Translations under genes and position numbers: made by a program
Shown: piece after piece, positions 52,858 through 62,392 of the stretch
Numbering within the stretch: the first letter of the stretch is position 1
How the letters are laid out: every line of letters begins with the position of its first letter
The notes under the pieces: generated by a model
The model's database searches: none
What the model was told of the DNA's origin: nothing
Seen by the model: the letters and a program-made list of their open reading frames with translations, nothing else
NCBI RefSeq assembly: GCF_002776695.1
Contig: NZ_LFJC01000003.1
Coordinates: 5,653,394-5,717,393, forward strand
Length of the DNA: 64,000 nucleotides
Source: Bradyrhizobium nitroreducens
GTDB taxonomy: Bacteria; Pseudomonadota; Alphaproteobacteria; Rhizobiales; Xanthobacteraceae
Direction: 5' to 3'

Positions 52858-54813
52858 TTACAGCCCTAGCGCAACCAAAGTCCCCTCTTCGATGGCCTGA
52901 AATAGTTTCCTTGATCCTTGAACGTCCCCGGCCATGTGAACATCCAATCCGAGTCCTTGAAGGTCTTTCGCTAAATGGTTTTCGGGCTCGTAGCCGGCAC
53001 AGACGATGATGCTGTCGACATCGTCAATCCTGCGTTCCCGAGATTCGACCTCGACGCGTGCCCATCCTTTACCCACTTCAACGATGCGCGCATGAGTTAG
53101 CACATCAACTCCGAGCATCTCGATCCGATCGGTAAAGTACACTCGATCGGCCCACACCGCCTTACCCAGCAGGCCTGATCGAGCCACGATCGTGACGTGG
53201 TGACCGCGGGTTGCAAGGAAGTCCGCGACCTCAACCGCCACCAGCCCGCCTCCGACGACAACGTTGCGCCTTCCTGGGTCGATTTGCTCCGAGATGATCT
53301 GCCAGCCGAAATAGGCCCGAGCTAGGTCGAGGCCCGGAAGCACCGGTTTGCGCGGGGTGGCGCCTATCGCAATGATGACGTGATCCGGATGAAGGCCAGC
53401 CACCTCCTCCAGCGTCCACTCCCGTCCGAGATGAACGATGACTGAACTGCGATGGATCAGATGCCTGAAGTGGTTCAATGCATTCTCAAGTTCCTCGCGA
53501 TGAGGAGGCTTATGAGCCAACGACAACTGGCCACCCAGCCGATCACTACGTTCGATCAAATGAACGCGGTGTCCGCGATTGGCGGCGGTTCTTGCGGCCG
53601 CCATCCCTGCAACGCCTCCTCCTATGACGACGATTGTCTTCGACTTCGAGGCCTTGAGCGTGTTTCGTTCGTACCATAGCTCTCGGCTGGCTCTGGGGTT
53701 CATGGTGCAAGCCACCCCCGTATGACCATGGACGGTGGCCAAGCACTCATTGCATGCTATGCAGGGAACGATATCTCGGACAAGACCGCGCTCGGCTTTG
53801 ATCGGAAAGAAGGGATCTGCGATCAAGGCGCGGCTGAGGCACACAAAGTCGGCCTTTCCGTCCCTAACCATCGCTTCAGCCACTTCGGGCGTATTGATCC
53901 GACCAACGACCATGACCGGCACGTTCACGCGCGCCTTGATGTGAGCGCTGTCCGCGGCATAGCAGCCGCGTTCTACGCTCATTTGAGGGACAATCGCATA
54001 GGGACGCGATGCGTGAATGCCATTCGACACGCTTATCGCATCCACTCCCGACGCCTGCAACGCCACCGCAATCTCCGCCGATTCGGACAAATCCAGGCCC
54101 CCCTCGACGCGGTCACTGGCGTTTATCCTGCAAATCACCGGAAACCCACGATCGACCTCCGCCTTGATACGCCGCACGATGTCGCACAGGATCCGGACCC
54201 GGTTTTCGATGCAACCGCCGTATTCATCGATGCGACGGTTGCTGTCCGGCGATAAAAATTGACTTAGAAGATAACCATGGCAGGCGTGCAGCTCGATCGC
54301 CTTGAATCCGGCCTCGCGCGCCCGGCCCGCCGCCGCGACAAAGCCCGACGACACCTCGGCGATGTCTTGCCTCGTCATTGCAAGAGGATGATCGGGCGCA
54401 CCAACAGACGTGTGTCGCGAGGGTATCGACGATGGCGCGATCGGTGAATAGCCAGTGAGCTCTCGTCGACTTTCACGACCGCCATGCGCGAGCTGTAGAG
54501 CTGGTACGCCACCATTGTCGGCTATAGCCGAGGCAAGCCTTCGTAGGCCCGGAACGTAGTTGTCATCGTGGATCATGCTGTTGAAGCGGAGGCGGCGGCC
54601 TGCAGGGTGAACGTAGGTCGCTTCCACGATAACGAGCCCGGCACCGCCCCGCGCCCTCTCAGCATAAAATGCGATCATCTCATCGGTAACGAAGCCGGCA
54701 TCGTCGGCCAATTCGGTACTTGTCGCCGCCAGGACGAACCGATTCTTGATCTCAAGTGTACCAAGCCGACCAGGAGAGAAGGCCGAAACTCCTATTGCTC
54801 TCCCTTCCGACAT
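52858..54813 (-). CDS. NADH:flavin oxidoreductase / 2,4-dienoyl-CoA reductase-like protein
   Basis: 651 residues, three parts. FMN TIM-barrel of the old-yellow-enzyme family (residues 10-360: LGTLEIKNRFVLAATSTELA, GGAGLVIVEATYVHPAGRR, ELHACHGYLLSQFLSPDSN). A 4Fe-4S site CIACNECLATVHG with a following Cys. C-terminal FAD/NAD modules: VIGGGVAGMAAARTAANRGH and VVGGGLVAVEVADFLATRGH. This matches dienoyl-CoA reductase FadH, which removes a gamma-delta double bond, or trimethylamine-type relatives. Useful for unsaturated branched acids. It precedes the carboxylase operon's other members on the same strand, 9 bp from the hydratase gene, and is probably its last gene. Confidence 0.87.
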   Translation of the reverse strand: MSEGRAIGVSAFSPGRLGTLEIKNRFVLAATSTELADDAGFVTDEMIAFYAERARGGAGLVIVEATYVHPAGRRLRFNSMIHDDNYVPGLRRLASAIADNGGVPALQLAHGGRESRRELTGYSPIAPSSIPSRHTSVGAPDHPLAMTRQDIAEVSSGFVAAAGRAREAGFKAIELHACHGYLLSQFLSPDSNRRIDEYGGCIENRVRILCDIVRRIKAEVDRGFPVICRINASDRVEGGLDLSESAEIAVALQASGVDAISVSNGIHASRPYAIVPQMSVERGCYAADSAHIKARVNVPVMVVGRINTPEVAEAMVRDGKADFVCLSRALIADPFFPIKAERGLVRDIVPCIACNECLATVHGHTGVACTMNPRASRELWYERNTLKASKSKTIVVIGGGVAGMAAARTAANRGHRVHLIERSDRLGGQLSLAHKPPHREELENALNHFRHLIHRSSVIVHLGREWTLEEVAGLHPDHVIIAIGATPRKPVLPGLDLARAYFGWQIISEQIDPGRRNVVVGGGLVAVEVADFLATRGHHVTIVARSGLLGKAVWADRVYFTDRIEMLGVDVLTHARIVEVGKGWARVEVESRERRIDDVDSIIVCAGYEPENHLAKDLQGLGLDVHMAGDVQGSRKLFQAIEEGTLVALGL

Positions 54814-54821
54814 CGACGCAC

Positions 54822-55622
54822 CTAGCGGCCTTTCCAGACTGGCTTACGCCCTTCAGCGAACGCGCGAGGACCTTCCTGGGCATCCTCACTGCTGTACGCC
54901 TCACGATAGATATGGAACGCAGATTCCATGCCAGCGTCGCATCCGACGCTCATCGCGTTGAGGATCGCTCGCTTTCCGGCAATCACCGACAGTGGTGCGT
55001 TGTCCCTGATCGATTCCGCAATTTTCGTCGCACGGGACCGCACTTTATCGGGCGTTTCCTCTAGATAGTTGATAAACCCGAGCTCGTGAAAGCGCTCGAT
55101 TGGATACAGATCGCCGGTCATGGTCATTTCCATGAGGACCGCTTGCGGCAACATCCAGACCAATGGCATGCCCCAAGGGGAGCCACGCCCGATCTTCGTT
55201 TCGGTGATACCGATCTTCGTGTTCTTCAGCCCAACCCGGATATCGCAGTTGAGGCTAAGCATCATACCCCCGGCGGCCAAATGACCTGTCATGGCGGCAA
55301 CGATCGGTACCTTGACGCGACGCATCCGAGCCTGCATTGGATCCTTGTAGAAGCTCAGGATGTCGCGGCCGGTTTCAGCCTTGAGTCGTGCCGCCTCCTT
55401 CAGATCCATACCGGCGCAGAAGGTGCCGCAGTCCGAAGACGTGAAGATGATACAGCGCACGTCCGGAGATTCATCGATCTCTTGCCAGATCCGGAGAAGC
55501 GTGTCGGATGTCTCGACGTTGAATGCATTGCGAGCCCTCGGTCGGTTGATCTTGACCGTGGCGATACCATCTTGTTTCGTGAAGATGACGGGTGGTTCAG
55601 AGACTGCTGGCTGGTTTGTCAT
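54822..55622 (-). CDS. Enoyl-CoA hydratase (crotonase family)
   Basis: 266 residues. CGTFCAGMDLKEAARL and MTGHLAAGGMMLSLNCDIRV mark the oxyanion hole, and TETKIGRGSPWGMPLVWMLP contains the acidic active-site region. In an operon with a biotin carboxylase and HMG-CoA lyase it could be the 3-methylglutaconyl-CoA hydratase (or isohexenyl homologue) step. That role is inferred from context. It lies 9 bp upstream of the flavoenzyme stop and 51 bp from the lyase gene. Confidence 0.88.
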   Translation of the reverse strand: MTNQPAVSEPPVIFTKQDGIATVKINRPRARNAFNVETSDTLLRIWQEIDESPDVRCIIFTSSDCGTFCAGMDLKEAARLKAETGRDILSFYKDPMQARMRRVKVPIVAAMTGHLAAGGMMLSLNCDIRVGLKNTKIGITETKIGRGSPWGMPLVWMLPQAVLMEMTMTGDLYPIERFHELGFINYLEETPDKVRSRATKIAESIRDNAPLSVIAGKRAILNAMSVGCDAGMESAFHIYREAYSSEDAQEGPRAFAEGRKPVWKGR

Positions 55623-55673
55623 TATTCTCTCTTTTCTGGTTGACGTCCTCGGATCCGAGAACCGACCCTACTG

Positions 55674-56621
55674 TCACATTCTCTTCGGAATTCCGGCGTG
55701 CATTAGCTTGCCGGCAAGTGGTCGCCCGATCATTCGCTCCGCATAGAGAGCTGCTTCGACCAATTTCTCGAGGTCTATTCCGGTCTCAATGCCGAGTTCG
55801 TGGCACATGAAGACCATGTCCTCAGTGCAAATGTTGCCAGCACCGTGAGAATTCGCGTGCTTTGCAAACGGGCAACCGCCGAGACCAGCGACCGAACTAT
55901 CGAATAGGTCTACACCCATCTGCAGGGCGGCATAGACGTTGGCGGCACCCAGGCCGCGGGTATCATGCAAATGCGTCCCGATGCGCGCTGCGGGTACGGC
56001 ATCGCGAACGGCTGCGATCCGACGCTTGATGCTTTCCGGATTGGCCCATCCCACCGTGTCCGCAAGGTAGATATGAGGAAGCGGCCTTTTGGAAGCAGCG
56101 CACAAGTCCTCCAAGAACCGAACCGCATCGACGACCTTGCTGACGGCTACATCTCCCTCGTAATTGCAGCCAAAGGCAGTTATGATGTAGGCTTGTTCAA
56201 GAGCAACGCCGGCATTATCATAGAGCGCGATCCATTTTTTTTGCTTTTCCCGCAACTCTTGCACCGTACAGTTATTGTTCTTCAGGCAAAACTCGTCCGT
56301 CGTATAGACCAAGAGCTTCCCATCCAGAGTGACACCGGGCGTCGCAACTGCCCGCCTGAAACCCGCCTCGTTAAGCCATAGAGAGGTATACCGCGTGCTC
56401 GCCTTCTTATCGATCGCCGCGAAGAGTTCAGCTGTGTCGGACATCGTCGGAACGGCTTTGGGGCTGACAAAGGAGCCGACCTGAATTTGCCGCAATCCCG
56501 CTTCGGCCAGCATCTCGATCAAAATCTTGCGTTGCTGCAGCGGATAGTGCGTCTTTTCCATTTGAAAGCCCTCTCGCGGGCCTTCCTCGTGAAATTCGAC
56601 TGAAGATGGGAAATCGTTCAT
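55674..56621 (-). CDS. 3-Hydroxy-3-methylglutaryl-CoA lyase
   Basis: 315 residues. HMGL-like opening EEGPREGFQMEK, then LAEAGLRQIQVGSFVSPKAV (pocket), LYDNAGVALEQAYIITAFGC, IYLADTVGWANPE, IGTHLHDTRGLGAANVYAAL (metal-binding His pair) and the signature SVAGLGGCPFAKH, whose Cys is the catalytic thiol. Splits an HMG-type CoA ester to acetyl-CoA and acetoacetate or a homologue. Coupled to the carboxylase alpha gene by a 4-base overlap. Confidence 0.9.
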   Translation of the reverse strand: MNDFPSSVEFHEEGPREGFQMEKTHYPLQQRKILIEMLAEAGLRQIQVGSFVSPKAVPTMSDTAELFAAIDKKASTRYTSLWLNEAGFRRAVATPGVTLDGKLLVYTTDEFCLKNNNCTVQELREKQKKWIALYDNAGVALEQAYIITAFGCNYEGDVAVSKVVDAVRFLEDLCAASKRPLPHIYLADTVGWANPESIKRRIAAVRDAVPAARIGTHLHDTRGLGAANVYAALQMGVDLFDSSVAGLGGCPFAKHANSHGAGNICTEDMVFMCHELGIETGIDLEKLVEAALYAERMIGRPLAGKLMHAGIPKRM

Positions 56622-58627
56622 CGGCTCACACCACCTTGGTTCTGTTCAAGGGTCACTACGACAGAGTTTCTCTCGACAAGGTCGCCTAATGCGCAGTCAA
56701 CTGACATCACTTGGCCGTCGTATGGCGCGTTGATACTGAGCTCCATTTTCATGGACTCCTGGACGATGAGCGTGTCGTGTTCCTTCACGAAGTCCCCTAC
56801 CGCGACGTTCACCTTGATGATCTTGCCGATCATGGGGGCGGAAAGCTTTCCACTGACCTGCTCACCGCCTCCTGCATCCGTCAGGAACGGCGCCGCGGAA
56901 AACGAGAACCGCCCAAGAGGGCATGAAATCCAAATCTGCTGATCCTGCGCCAAATACGATGTCGTGATGGTGCGATCCGGGAATGCGGCCACACAACGAC
57001 CTCTAGCTACCTCACGGAACGCAAACGAATGCACCTGCTCGTCGACCGCGAGCATGGTGATTCCCCCGTCTTCGAGTCCGATACGAATGCCATAGCGTCG
57101 GCCGCTCGAGAGAAGGAAGAAGGAGGCTTGCTTCGCCGGATGATCATTGTCGTCGCGCAGTCGCCAAGCGGCGTGACCACTCCAAAGATCGCCTTCAATC
57201 CGGGGATAATTCAATTCCAGCCAGACTTTTGCTGCGATTGCCACGACCTCAGACGGAGGCTCCGCCTCGCTCACCAAGAACTGAAGTTCGCGATCAATGA
57301 AGCGATTATCCACGCCGTTGCTTATGACGGTCGGATTACTCAGTAGCCGGGATAAGAATCCGAGATTCGTCTGAACTCCGGACACCAGCGTGGCATCGAC
57401 CGCTGCCTTCAATTGTTGCAATGCATCGTCTCGCGTCGACGCCCTTACTATCACTTTTGCGATCATCGCATCGTAATAGGGAGTCACAGTAGAACCGGCG
57501 TCGACCCCGATATCGATGCGAACGGCAGCTTGGGGCAGAGCAATTGCGTCTATCCGACCAGTCGACGGGAGGAAACCAGCCTGCGGATCTTCAGCATAGA
57601 TTCGTGCCTGGATCGAATGCCCGACCGCGCGTACATCGTGCTGCTGAACTGGTAGTTTTCCATTGGCCGCGATGCTGAGCTGGACTTCGACCAGATCGAG
57701 CCCTGTTATTTCCTCCGTGACGGTGTGCTCGACCTGGAGCCGCGGGTTGCACTCGAGAAAGAAAAACTCGTCGTCCGAGACCAGAAACTCCATGGTCCCA
57801 AGGCTGCGATACGACACGCGTTGCGCCAGTCGGATCGCTGCCTCCAAGAGACGTTGGCGAAGAGCCGGATGGAGGGCCGATGAAGGCGCTTCCTCAACGA
57901 CTTTCTGAAAACGGCGCTGTAGCGAACACTCACGCTCATACAAGTGGATTACCTGCCCCTCGCCGTCGCCCGCAACCTGGATCTCGATGTGGCGCGGCTT
58001 ATCGACGAATTGCTCAATGAGCATGTCAGGCCGTCCAAACGACGAGTGGGCTTCGCGCATCGCCGACTCGATCGTCTCTCTCAGACCAACAAGGCTCGAC
58101 ACGACGCGAACACCTCGACCGCCTCCGCCCGCGGCAGCCTTCAGCAGCACCGGCAGCCTAGAATCGCGAACGGCTTTCTCGACGTCCGATGGGTTGCCGA
58201 AAATGCCGGTGCTCCCTCCGATGACCGGTATGCCCGCGGCTATCGCTTCACGCTTTGCATCCCACTTATCAGCAAACCGTCGCATGGTCTCGGCACGGGG
58301 CCCGATGAAAGTCAGTCCGGCCGCCTCGACTGCCGCCGCGAAGTCAGCATTCTCCGAGAGAAAGCCGATCCCTGGATGGACCGCTGTCGCAGCAACCCTC
58401 TTGGCCGCTGCGATGATCGCATCGATGTTAAGGTAGCTATCGGCAGCCTCGGCACCCCCGACTTCGATGGACTCTCCGATCTGGCGCACGTGCAGCGCCT
58501 CCCGGTCGACAACTGAATGTACCGTGGCCGACGGAATTCCCAGGCGCGTAGCCGTCCGGTGAATTCGACAGGCGATTTCGCCCCGATTTGCAATCAGTAT
58601 CTTCTTCAGTGCCTGAACCATGGTCAT
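56618..58627 (-). CDS. Biotin-dependent acyl-CoA carboxylase alpha subunit (biotin carboxylase + BCCP)
   Basis: 669 residues. Biotin carboxylase domain 1-450: ILIANRGEIACRIHRTATRL, HPGIGFLSENADFAAAVEAA, VLLKAAAGGGGRGVRVVSSL (ATP-grasp Gly loop), QIYLY-type GEGQVIHLYERECSLQRRFQ, FLECNPRLQVEHTVTEEITG. A central linker, then the biotinyl domain with ESMKMELS; Lys627 is the biotin attachment site. It is the methylcrotonyl/geranyl/propionyl type, alpha subunit. The start overlaps the beta-subunit stop by one base. Confidence 0.92.
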   Translation of the reverse strand: MTMVQALKKILIANRGEIACRIHRTATRLGIPSATVHSVVDREALHVRQIGESIEVGGAEAADSYLNIDAIIAAAKRVAATAVHPGIGFLSENADFAAAVEAAGLTFIGPRAETMRRFADKWDAKREAIAAGIPVIGGSTGIFGNPSDVEKAVRDSRLPVLLKAAAGGGGRGVRVVSSLVGLRETIESAMREAHSSFGRPDMLIEQFVDKPRHIEIQVAGDGEGQVIHLYERECSLQRRFQKVVEEAPSSALHPALRQRLLEAAIRLAQRVSYRSLGTMEFLVSDDEFFFLECNPRLQVEHTVTEEITGLDLVEVQLSIAANGKLPVQQHDVRAVGHSIQARIYAEDPQAGFLPSTGRIDAIALPQAAVRIDIGVDAGSTVTPYYDAMIAKVIVRASTRDDALQQLKAAVDATLVSGVQTNLGFLSRLLSNPTVISNGVDNRFIDRELQFLVSEAEPPSEVVAIAAKVWLELNYPRIEGDLWSGHAAWRLRDDNDHPAKQASFFLLSSGRRYGIRIGLEDGGITMLAVDEQVHSFAFREVARGRCVAAFPDRTITTSYLAQDQQIWISCPLGRFSFSAAPFLTDAGGGEQVSGKLSAPMIGKIIKVNVAVGDFVKEHDTLIVQESMKMELSINAPYDGQVMSVDCALGDLVERNSVVVTLEQNQGGVSR

Positions 58628-60234
58628 TACATCCGCAGCACGCCTTGCCGTGTTTCCTCAATGGGCACCCGAGCCGCAAGATCCAGCGCCAGCCCCAACA
58701 CTTGCCGCGTCTCCGCCGGATCGATGATGTCGTCGATCCAGAGATTGGCCGCAAAGTTGTTCATTGACGCGAAAGCACTGAATTGCTCGCGGATCGGCTG
58801 CTTGAATCGCTCCTCTGCGTCATGCGACCATTCCATGCCGTCTCGCTGACGCTTGGCTCGCTGCACCATCGCAAGGGTGGTAGCCGCCTGCTCTGGCCCC
58901 ATCAAGGCCGCGCGACCATTAGGCCAGCCGAAAGAAAAGCGCGGCTGAAATGGCCGACTACACATTCCCATATAACCTGCGCCGTAGGACGACCCGATGA
59001 TAAGGTTGTATTTCGGTACGTTCGCGGAAGACATTGCCGTTATCATCTTGGCGCCATCCTTGGAGATGCCGCGCTGCTCAGCCTCTCTACCGACCATGTA
59101 GCCTGTGACGTCCGCAGCAAACAGCAGCGGTATCTCTCGCTTGCAGCATAGATCAATGAAGTGGACAGCCTTGATCGAGCTGTCGGACATCAACGGGCCT
59201 TGGTTGGCCAGTATTCCGATGGGAAAACCCTCGATATGCGCAAAGCCACAGAGCAACGTCTCCCCGAAATTCGGCTTGAATTCGTCGAATCTGCTGTCAT
59301 CGACGATACGCGCAAGGATCTCGCGCGTATCGGATTGGACGCGCGTATCCGCGCTTATGAGTCCGTACAACTCTTCGGCGGGGTAGCGCGGGCAAACTGC
59401 GGCTTGTGGTGGGCGAATGTATTGCGATGTCTTCGGTAGATCACCGACCAGTTCGCGCAAGATGAGCAGGGCATGCTTGTCATTGTGCGCCAGGTAGTCT
59501 GTGACGCCGCTGACTTTGCTATGCATCTCAGCCCCTCCCAATGCCTCGCGCTCGACGACCTCTCCGGTCGCAGCGAACACAATTTCGGGGCCACCCAGAT
59601 GAACGTATCCCTGGTTGCGGACGATGATTGTCTGGTCAGAAAGCGCCGGCACGTAGGCGCCGCCTGCCGTACAGGCTCCATGAACAACAGCCAGCTGCGC
59701 AATCCCCTCGGCTGATTGGCGCACGATCTGATGAAAGACGCTTCCGTATTGACCTTCGTCGGGGAAAATCCCTGCTTGCTCGGGAAGGAACGCGCCACCG
59801 GAATCAACTAGCGTGAGGTTTGGGAGGCGGTGCTCCCATGCGATCTTCTGAGCTCGAACATGCTTTTTTGCGGTCAACCGATAGTAGGTGCCACCCTTTA
59901 CCGTGGCTTCGTTCGCAATGATCATGCAAACGCGCCCACTTACCCTACCGATGCCAGTTACGATACCAGCACCAGGCGGCAACTGATCGTAGAGCCCGTC
60001 ACCCGCAAGCGTGGCCAGTTCCAGAAATGGCGAACCCGGATCGAGCAAGCTGTTTACCCGATCCCTAGGCAACAACTTTCCCGCAGCCTCATGCCTCTTT
60101 CGAGCCTTGTCGTCACCTCCATGGCGCGCCCGGCGTCGTCGCTCACGAAGATCTGCAAGGAGCAAGCGGTAGTTCTCCGCGTTTTTCTGGTAGGCAGCTG
60201 ATCCGATGGTCGCCTTTGATCCGATAACCGCCAT
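58627..60234 (-). CDS. Acyl-CoA carboxylase beta subunit (carboxyltransferase)
   Basis: 535 residues, typical for the MCC-beta class: DRVNSLLDPGSPFLELATLA, GAGIVTGIGRVSGRVCMIIA, LVDSGGAFLPEQAGIFPDEG, CTAGGAYVPALSDQTIIVRN, HLGGPEIVFAATGEVVEREA, SYGAGYMGMCSRPFQPRFSF and GPEQAATTLAMVQRAK. The two crotonase-like CT halves are complete. Substrate (methylcrotonyl, geranyl or another branched enoyl-CoA) cannot be read from motifs. First gene of the operon, with an operator-like element 32 bp upstream. Confidence 0.92.
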   Translation of the reverse strand: MAVIGSKATIGSAAYQKNAENYRLLLADLRERRRRARHGGDDKARKRHEAAGKLLPRDRVNSLLDPGSPFLELATLAGDGLYDQLPPGAGIVTGIGRVSGRVCMIIANEATVKGGTYYRLTAKKHVRAQKIAWEHRLPNLTLVDSGGAFLPEQAGIFPDEGQYGSVFHQIVRQSAEGIAQLAVVHGACTAGGAYVPALSDQTIIVRNQGYVHLGGPEIVFAATGEVVEREALGGAEMHSKVSGVTDYLAHNDKHALLILRELVGDLPKTSQYIRPPQAAVCPRYPAEELYGLISADTRVQSDTREILARIVDDSRFDEFKPNFGETLLCGFAHIEGFPIGILANQGPLMSDSSIKAVHFIDLCCKREIPLLFAADVTGYMVGREAEQRGISKDGAKMITAMSSANVPKYNLIIGSSYGAGYMGMCSRPFQPRFSFGWPNGRAALMGPEQAATTLAMVQRAKRQRDGMEWSHDAEERFKQPIREQFSAFASMNNFAANLWIDDIIDPAETRQVLGLALDLAARVPIEETRQGVLRM

Positions 60235-60265
60235 GTTCCCAACCCAAATCCATCTCGCCAGTTAC

Positions 60266-60283
60266 CTACCGTATATTAGTTAG
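60266..60283. promoter_or_regulatory. Operator-like element at the carboxylase operon promoter
   Basis: On the minus strand CTAACTAATATACGGTAG, 16 of 18 identical to the copy at 51529. It lies between the start of the carboxylase beta gene (60234) and the tetR gene stop (60493). Best-conserved pair of the set. Confidence 0.65.
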
Positions 60284-60492
60284 TCTGCCACGACGTCAAG
60301 TCTGCGCAGCTTGGATTGCGCCCCACCTAGGCTCACCCACGACGGGTAGGATCGACGATCTCTTGTGGTTCGCTGGGGAGAGAGGCCCTTGCAGCTGGCA
60401 AATCCGGACGGCGCAAGCGTCCCCGCTAGAGGCACGTCACACCAATGCCGTCCTAAAATCAGAGGACCTCAGTTCACCCGAGGCAATGCGCG

Positions 60493-61209
60493 TTATCGAC
60501 GAGTGACGCGCTTCTGGCCGCCATCGGAAGGCCTCTGCTCTTTGGGGCCGATTCCGTCAAATATCATACTACAGATCATATCGGCGATCGCGTCGATAGA
60601 TTTCTTACGAGGATTGAACCATTCAGTCGACCAGTTCATTGCGCCAACGAGAAATAGGCGGACGAGGGACAGATCGACGTTTGGCGCGACTTCACCCGCC
60701 TTTTGCGCATCTTGAAGCAACTGACGCCAATAGTCGCCATACTGACGCCGAATCGAAAGATTTTTCTCTCGCAGATTCTCCGGCACGAGCGGAAAGTTCC
60801 GAATGTTGGCCGAGGTGTAGTCGCCATGCTCAAGTAGGCTCGACAGGTGGGCTGCGATCGCCACTCTAACTCGCTCACGGTAGCTTGCTGAAGGCTCCAG
60901 CGCGTCGAGCGCGCGGCGCACGTCCTCGTACACGATCTCGATGCCCTTGTGCAGGACCTCTTCGATCAGCGCATCCTTCGAGGGGAAGTGGTAATATAGG
61001 CTGGCCGTTTGTAAACCGACTTCGTCTGCGAGATCTTGGAGACTTGTCTCGGCCAAGCCCTTCTTATTGAGCCACAAAGCTGCAGCATCGAGGATTCGGC
61101 GACGAGTTTGTTCTGATCGCCTGATCTTTCCGACCCTCTTGTCCTGCTTGCTTGTGGTCGTGCCGCCTTCCTTACTTCTCACCGAGCCACCTTGCGCAAG
61201 ATCTGCCAC
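60493..61209 (-). CDS. TetR/AcrR-family transcriptional regulator
   Basis: 238 residues. After a basic tail (SKQDKRVGKIRRSEQTRRR) comes the TetR helix-turn-helix: ILDAAALWLNKKGLAETSLQ, DLADEVGLQTASLYYHFPSK and ALIEEVLHKGIEIVYEDVRR. The C-terminal ligand domain (YRERVRVAIAAHLSSLLEHG, VDLSLVRLFLVGAMNWSTEW) is of the fatty-acid or acyl-CoA-responsive kind. It is the only local regulator in the 33-kb acyl-CoA region and so is the first candidate for the CTAACGA...GTAG elements. Divergent from the hydratase at 61338. Confidence 0.9.
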   Translation of the reverse strand: MADLAQGGSVRSKEGGTTTSKQDKRVGKIRRSEQTRRRILDAAALWLNKKGLAETSLQDLADEVGLQTASLYYHFPSKDALIEEVLHKGIEIVYEDVRRALDALEPSASYRERVRVAIAAHLSSLLEHGDYTSANIRNFPLVPENLREKNLSIRRQYGDYWRQLLQDAQKAGEVAPNVDLSLVRLFLVGAMNWSTEWFNPRKKSIDAIADMICSMIFDGIGPKEQRPSDGGQKRVTRR

Positions 61210-61288
61210 CGCCTAACACCCCTCTAACATCACCGGTAGATTTTCGCCAATACGGCCCTTGCAAACACCTTATGCGCAATCTATTAAC

Positions 61289-61313
61289 CTATCAATCATT
61301 CAGTAGAATGATT
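61289..61313. promoter_or_regulatory. Palindromic operator between tetR and hydratase gene
   Basis: AATCATTC-AGTA-GAATGATT at 61294-61313 is a perfect 8-bp inverted repeat. The overlapping 18-mer CTATCAATCATTCAGTAG at 61289-61306 matches 12 of 18 positions of the 51529 element. Likely an autoregulatory TetR site, perhaps of different affinity. Confidence 0.55.
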
Positions 61314-61337
61314 TGACACATGCAATGATGGCTTCCG

Positions 61338-62126
61338 ATGAAGGCTGATACCTCCGAAATTACTTGCGATCGGCGGGCGGGCGTAGCGCTGATAACCCTC
61401 AATCGTCCACAAGCCCGAAATCCACTCTCGCTCTCCTTCGCCGCAAGTCTGCTTGATCTGTTAGACGAACTCGAGCGCGATGATAGCGTCAGCGTGATCG
61501 TTTTGACCGGGGCAGGATCCGTGTTCTGCTCTGGAGCTCAATTAGGCGAAGTCGTAAGCATCGACGGGATCGATTCAGAGATTCAACTTCGAAATATCCG
61601 TGGATTTAGCAAGGTTGTGCAGCGTCTTCGGGACCTGGACCTGCCAGTCGTCGCAGCGCTCAATGGTCCTGCAGTCGGAGGCGGTGCGGCGCTCGCGTTA
61701 GCTTGCGATATCGCAATTGGAAGCGACCAAGCGACTTACTTCTTTGCTTTCGGTCGCGTCGGTGCGGGTGCCAACGATATGGGTTGCGCCTATTTTCTGC
61801 CGAAGCTGGTAGGCGCCGCGAGGGCACGTCACTGGCTTTTGACGGGCGCAACAGTCTCAGCTGACGAGGCTTACAAGGCTGGCCTTCTTATCGAGGTCAC
61901 CCCGCCAGACCGGCTGATAGATCGAGCCCTTGAAATTGCCCAGAGCGTGACAGCTGCGTCACCGCGTCGAGCTGCCGCAGTCACTAAACTCGCAATCAAC
62001 CGGGGTGAGGATGCGGATCTGCAGACTTGCTTGAGTTATGAGGTTTATCTGCAGACATTCCTTTTCACCAGGGACGAACATAAGGATCGCTTGAAGACGC
62101 TCTTGACGCGATTGGGGTCAGGGTAG
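61338..62126 (+). CDS. Enoyl-CoA hydratase/isomerase (crotonase family)
   Basis: 262 residues. NRPQARNPLSLSFAASL, TGAGSVFCSGAQLGEVVSID, ALNGPAVGGGAALALACDIA and GRVGAGANDMGCAYFLPKLV. The first oxyanion segment reads CSGAQLGE instead of the usual CAGADLKE. Divergent from tetR, and probably its target. A strong terminator follows. Confidence 0.88.
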   Translation: MKADTSEITCDRRAGVALITLNRPQARNPLSLSFAASLLDLLDELERDDSVSVIVLTGAGSVFCSGAQLGEVVSIDGIDSEIQLRNIRGFSKVVQRLRDLDLPVVAALNGPAVGGGAALALACDIAIGSDQATYFFAFGRVGAGANDMGCAYFLPKLVGAARARHWLLTGATVSADEAYKAGLLIEVTPPDRLIDRALEIAQSVTAASPRRAAAVTKLAINRGEDADLQTCLSYEVYLQTFLFTRDEHKDRLKTLLTRLGSG

Positions 62127-62229
62127 CGCCTTCCTCGACGCTTTCGATACCGCACGCCATCTGCGGGCGAACGAGTATCTGCTCCAAGCGAAAGATGGAA
62201 GTCGCGTCAGCGGCGTTTCCTCCTGACTT

Positions 62230-62261
62230 GCCGGGATCTGATGGATCCCGGCTTTTTCTTT
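62230..62261 (+). terminator. Rho-independent terminator
   Basis: Perfect 9-bp stem GCCGGGATC/GATCCCGGC with loop TGATG, followed at once by TTTTTCTTT. About 100 bp after the hydratase stop. Confidence 0.9.
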
Positions 62262-62392
62262 GGTGATCCAAAAGTTCTTCTGGCTCCCCGGTGCCCCCCG
62301 GTTGAGCAAACTAGCAGGCGCTGCCCAGCGCTGCTCCTGACTCGGATCGATTTCAGCAGTTGAACTTTCGACCGATAAGGTTTCGCTGTTTT

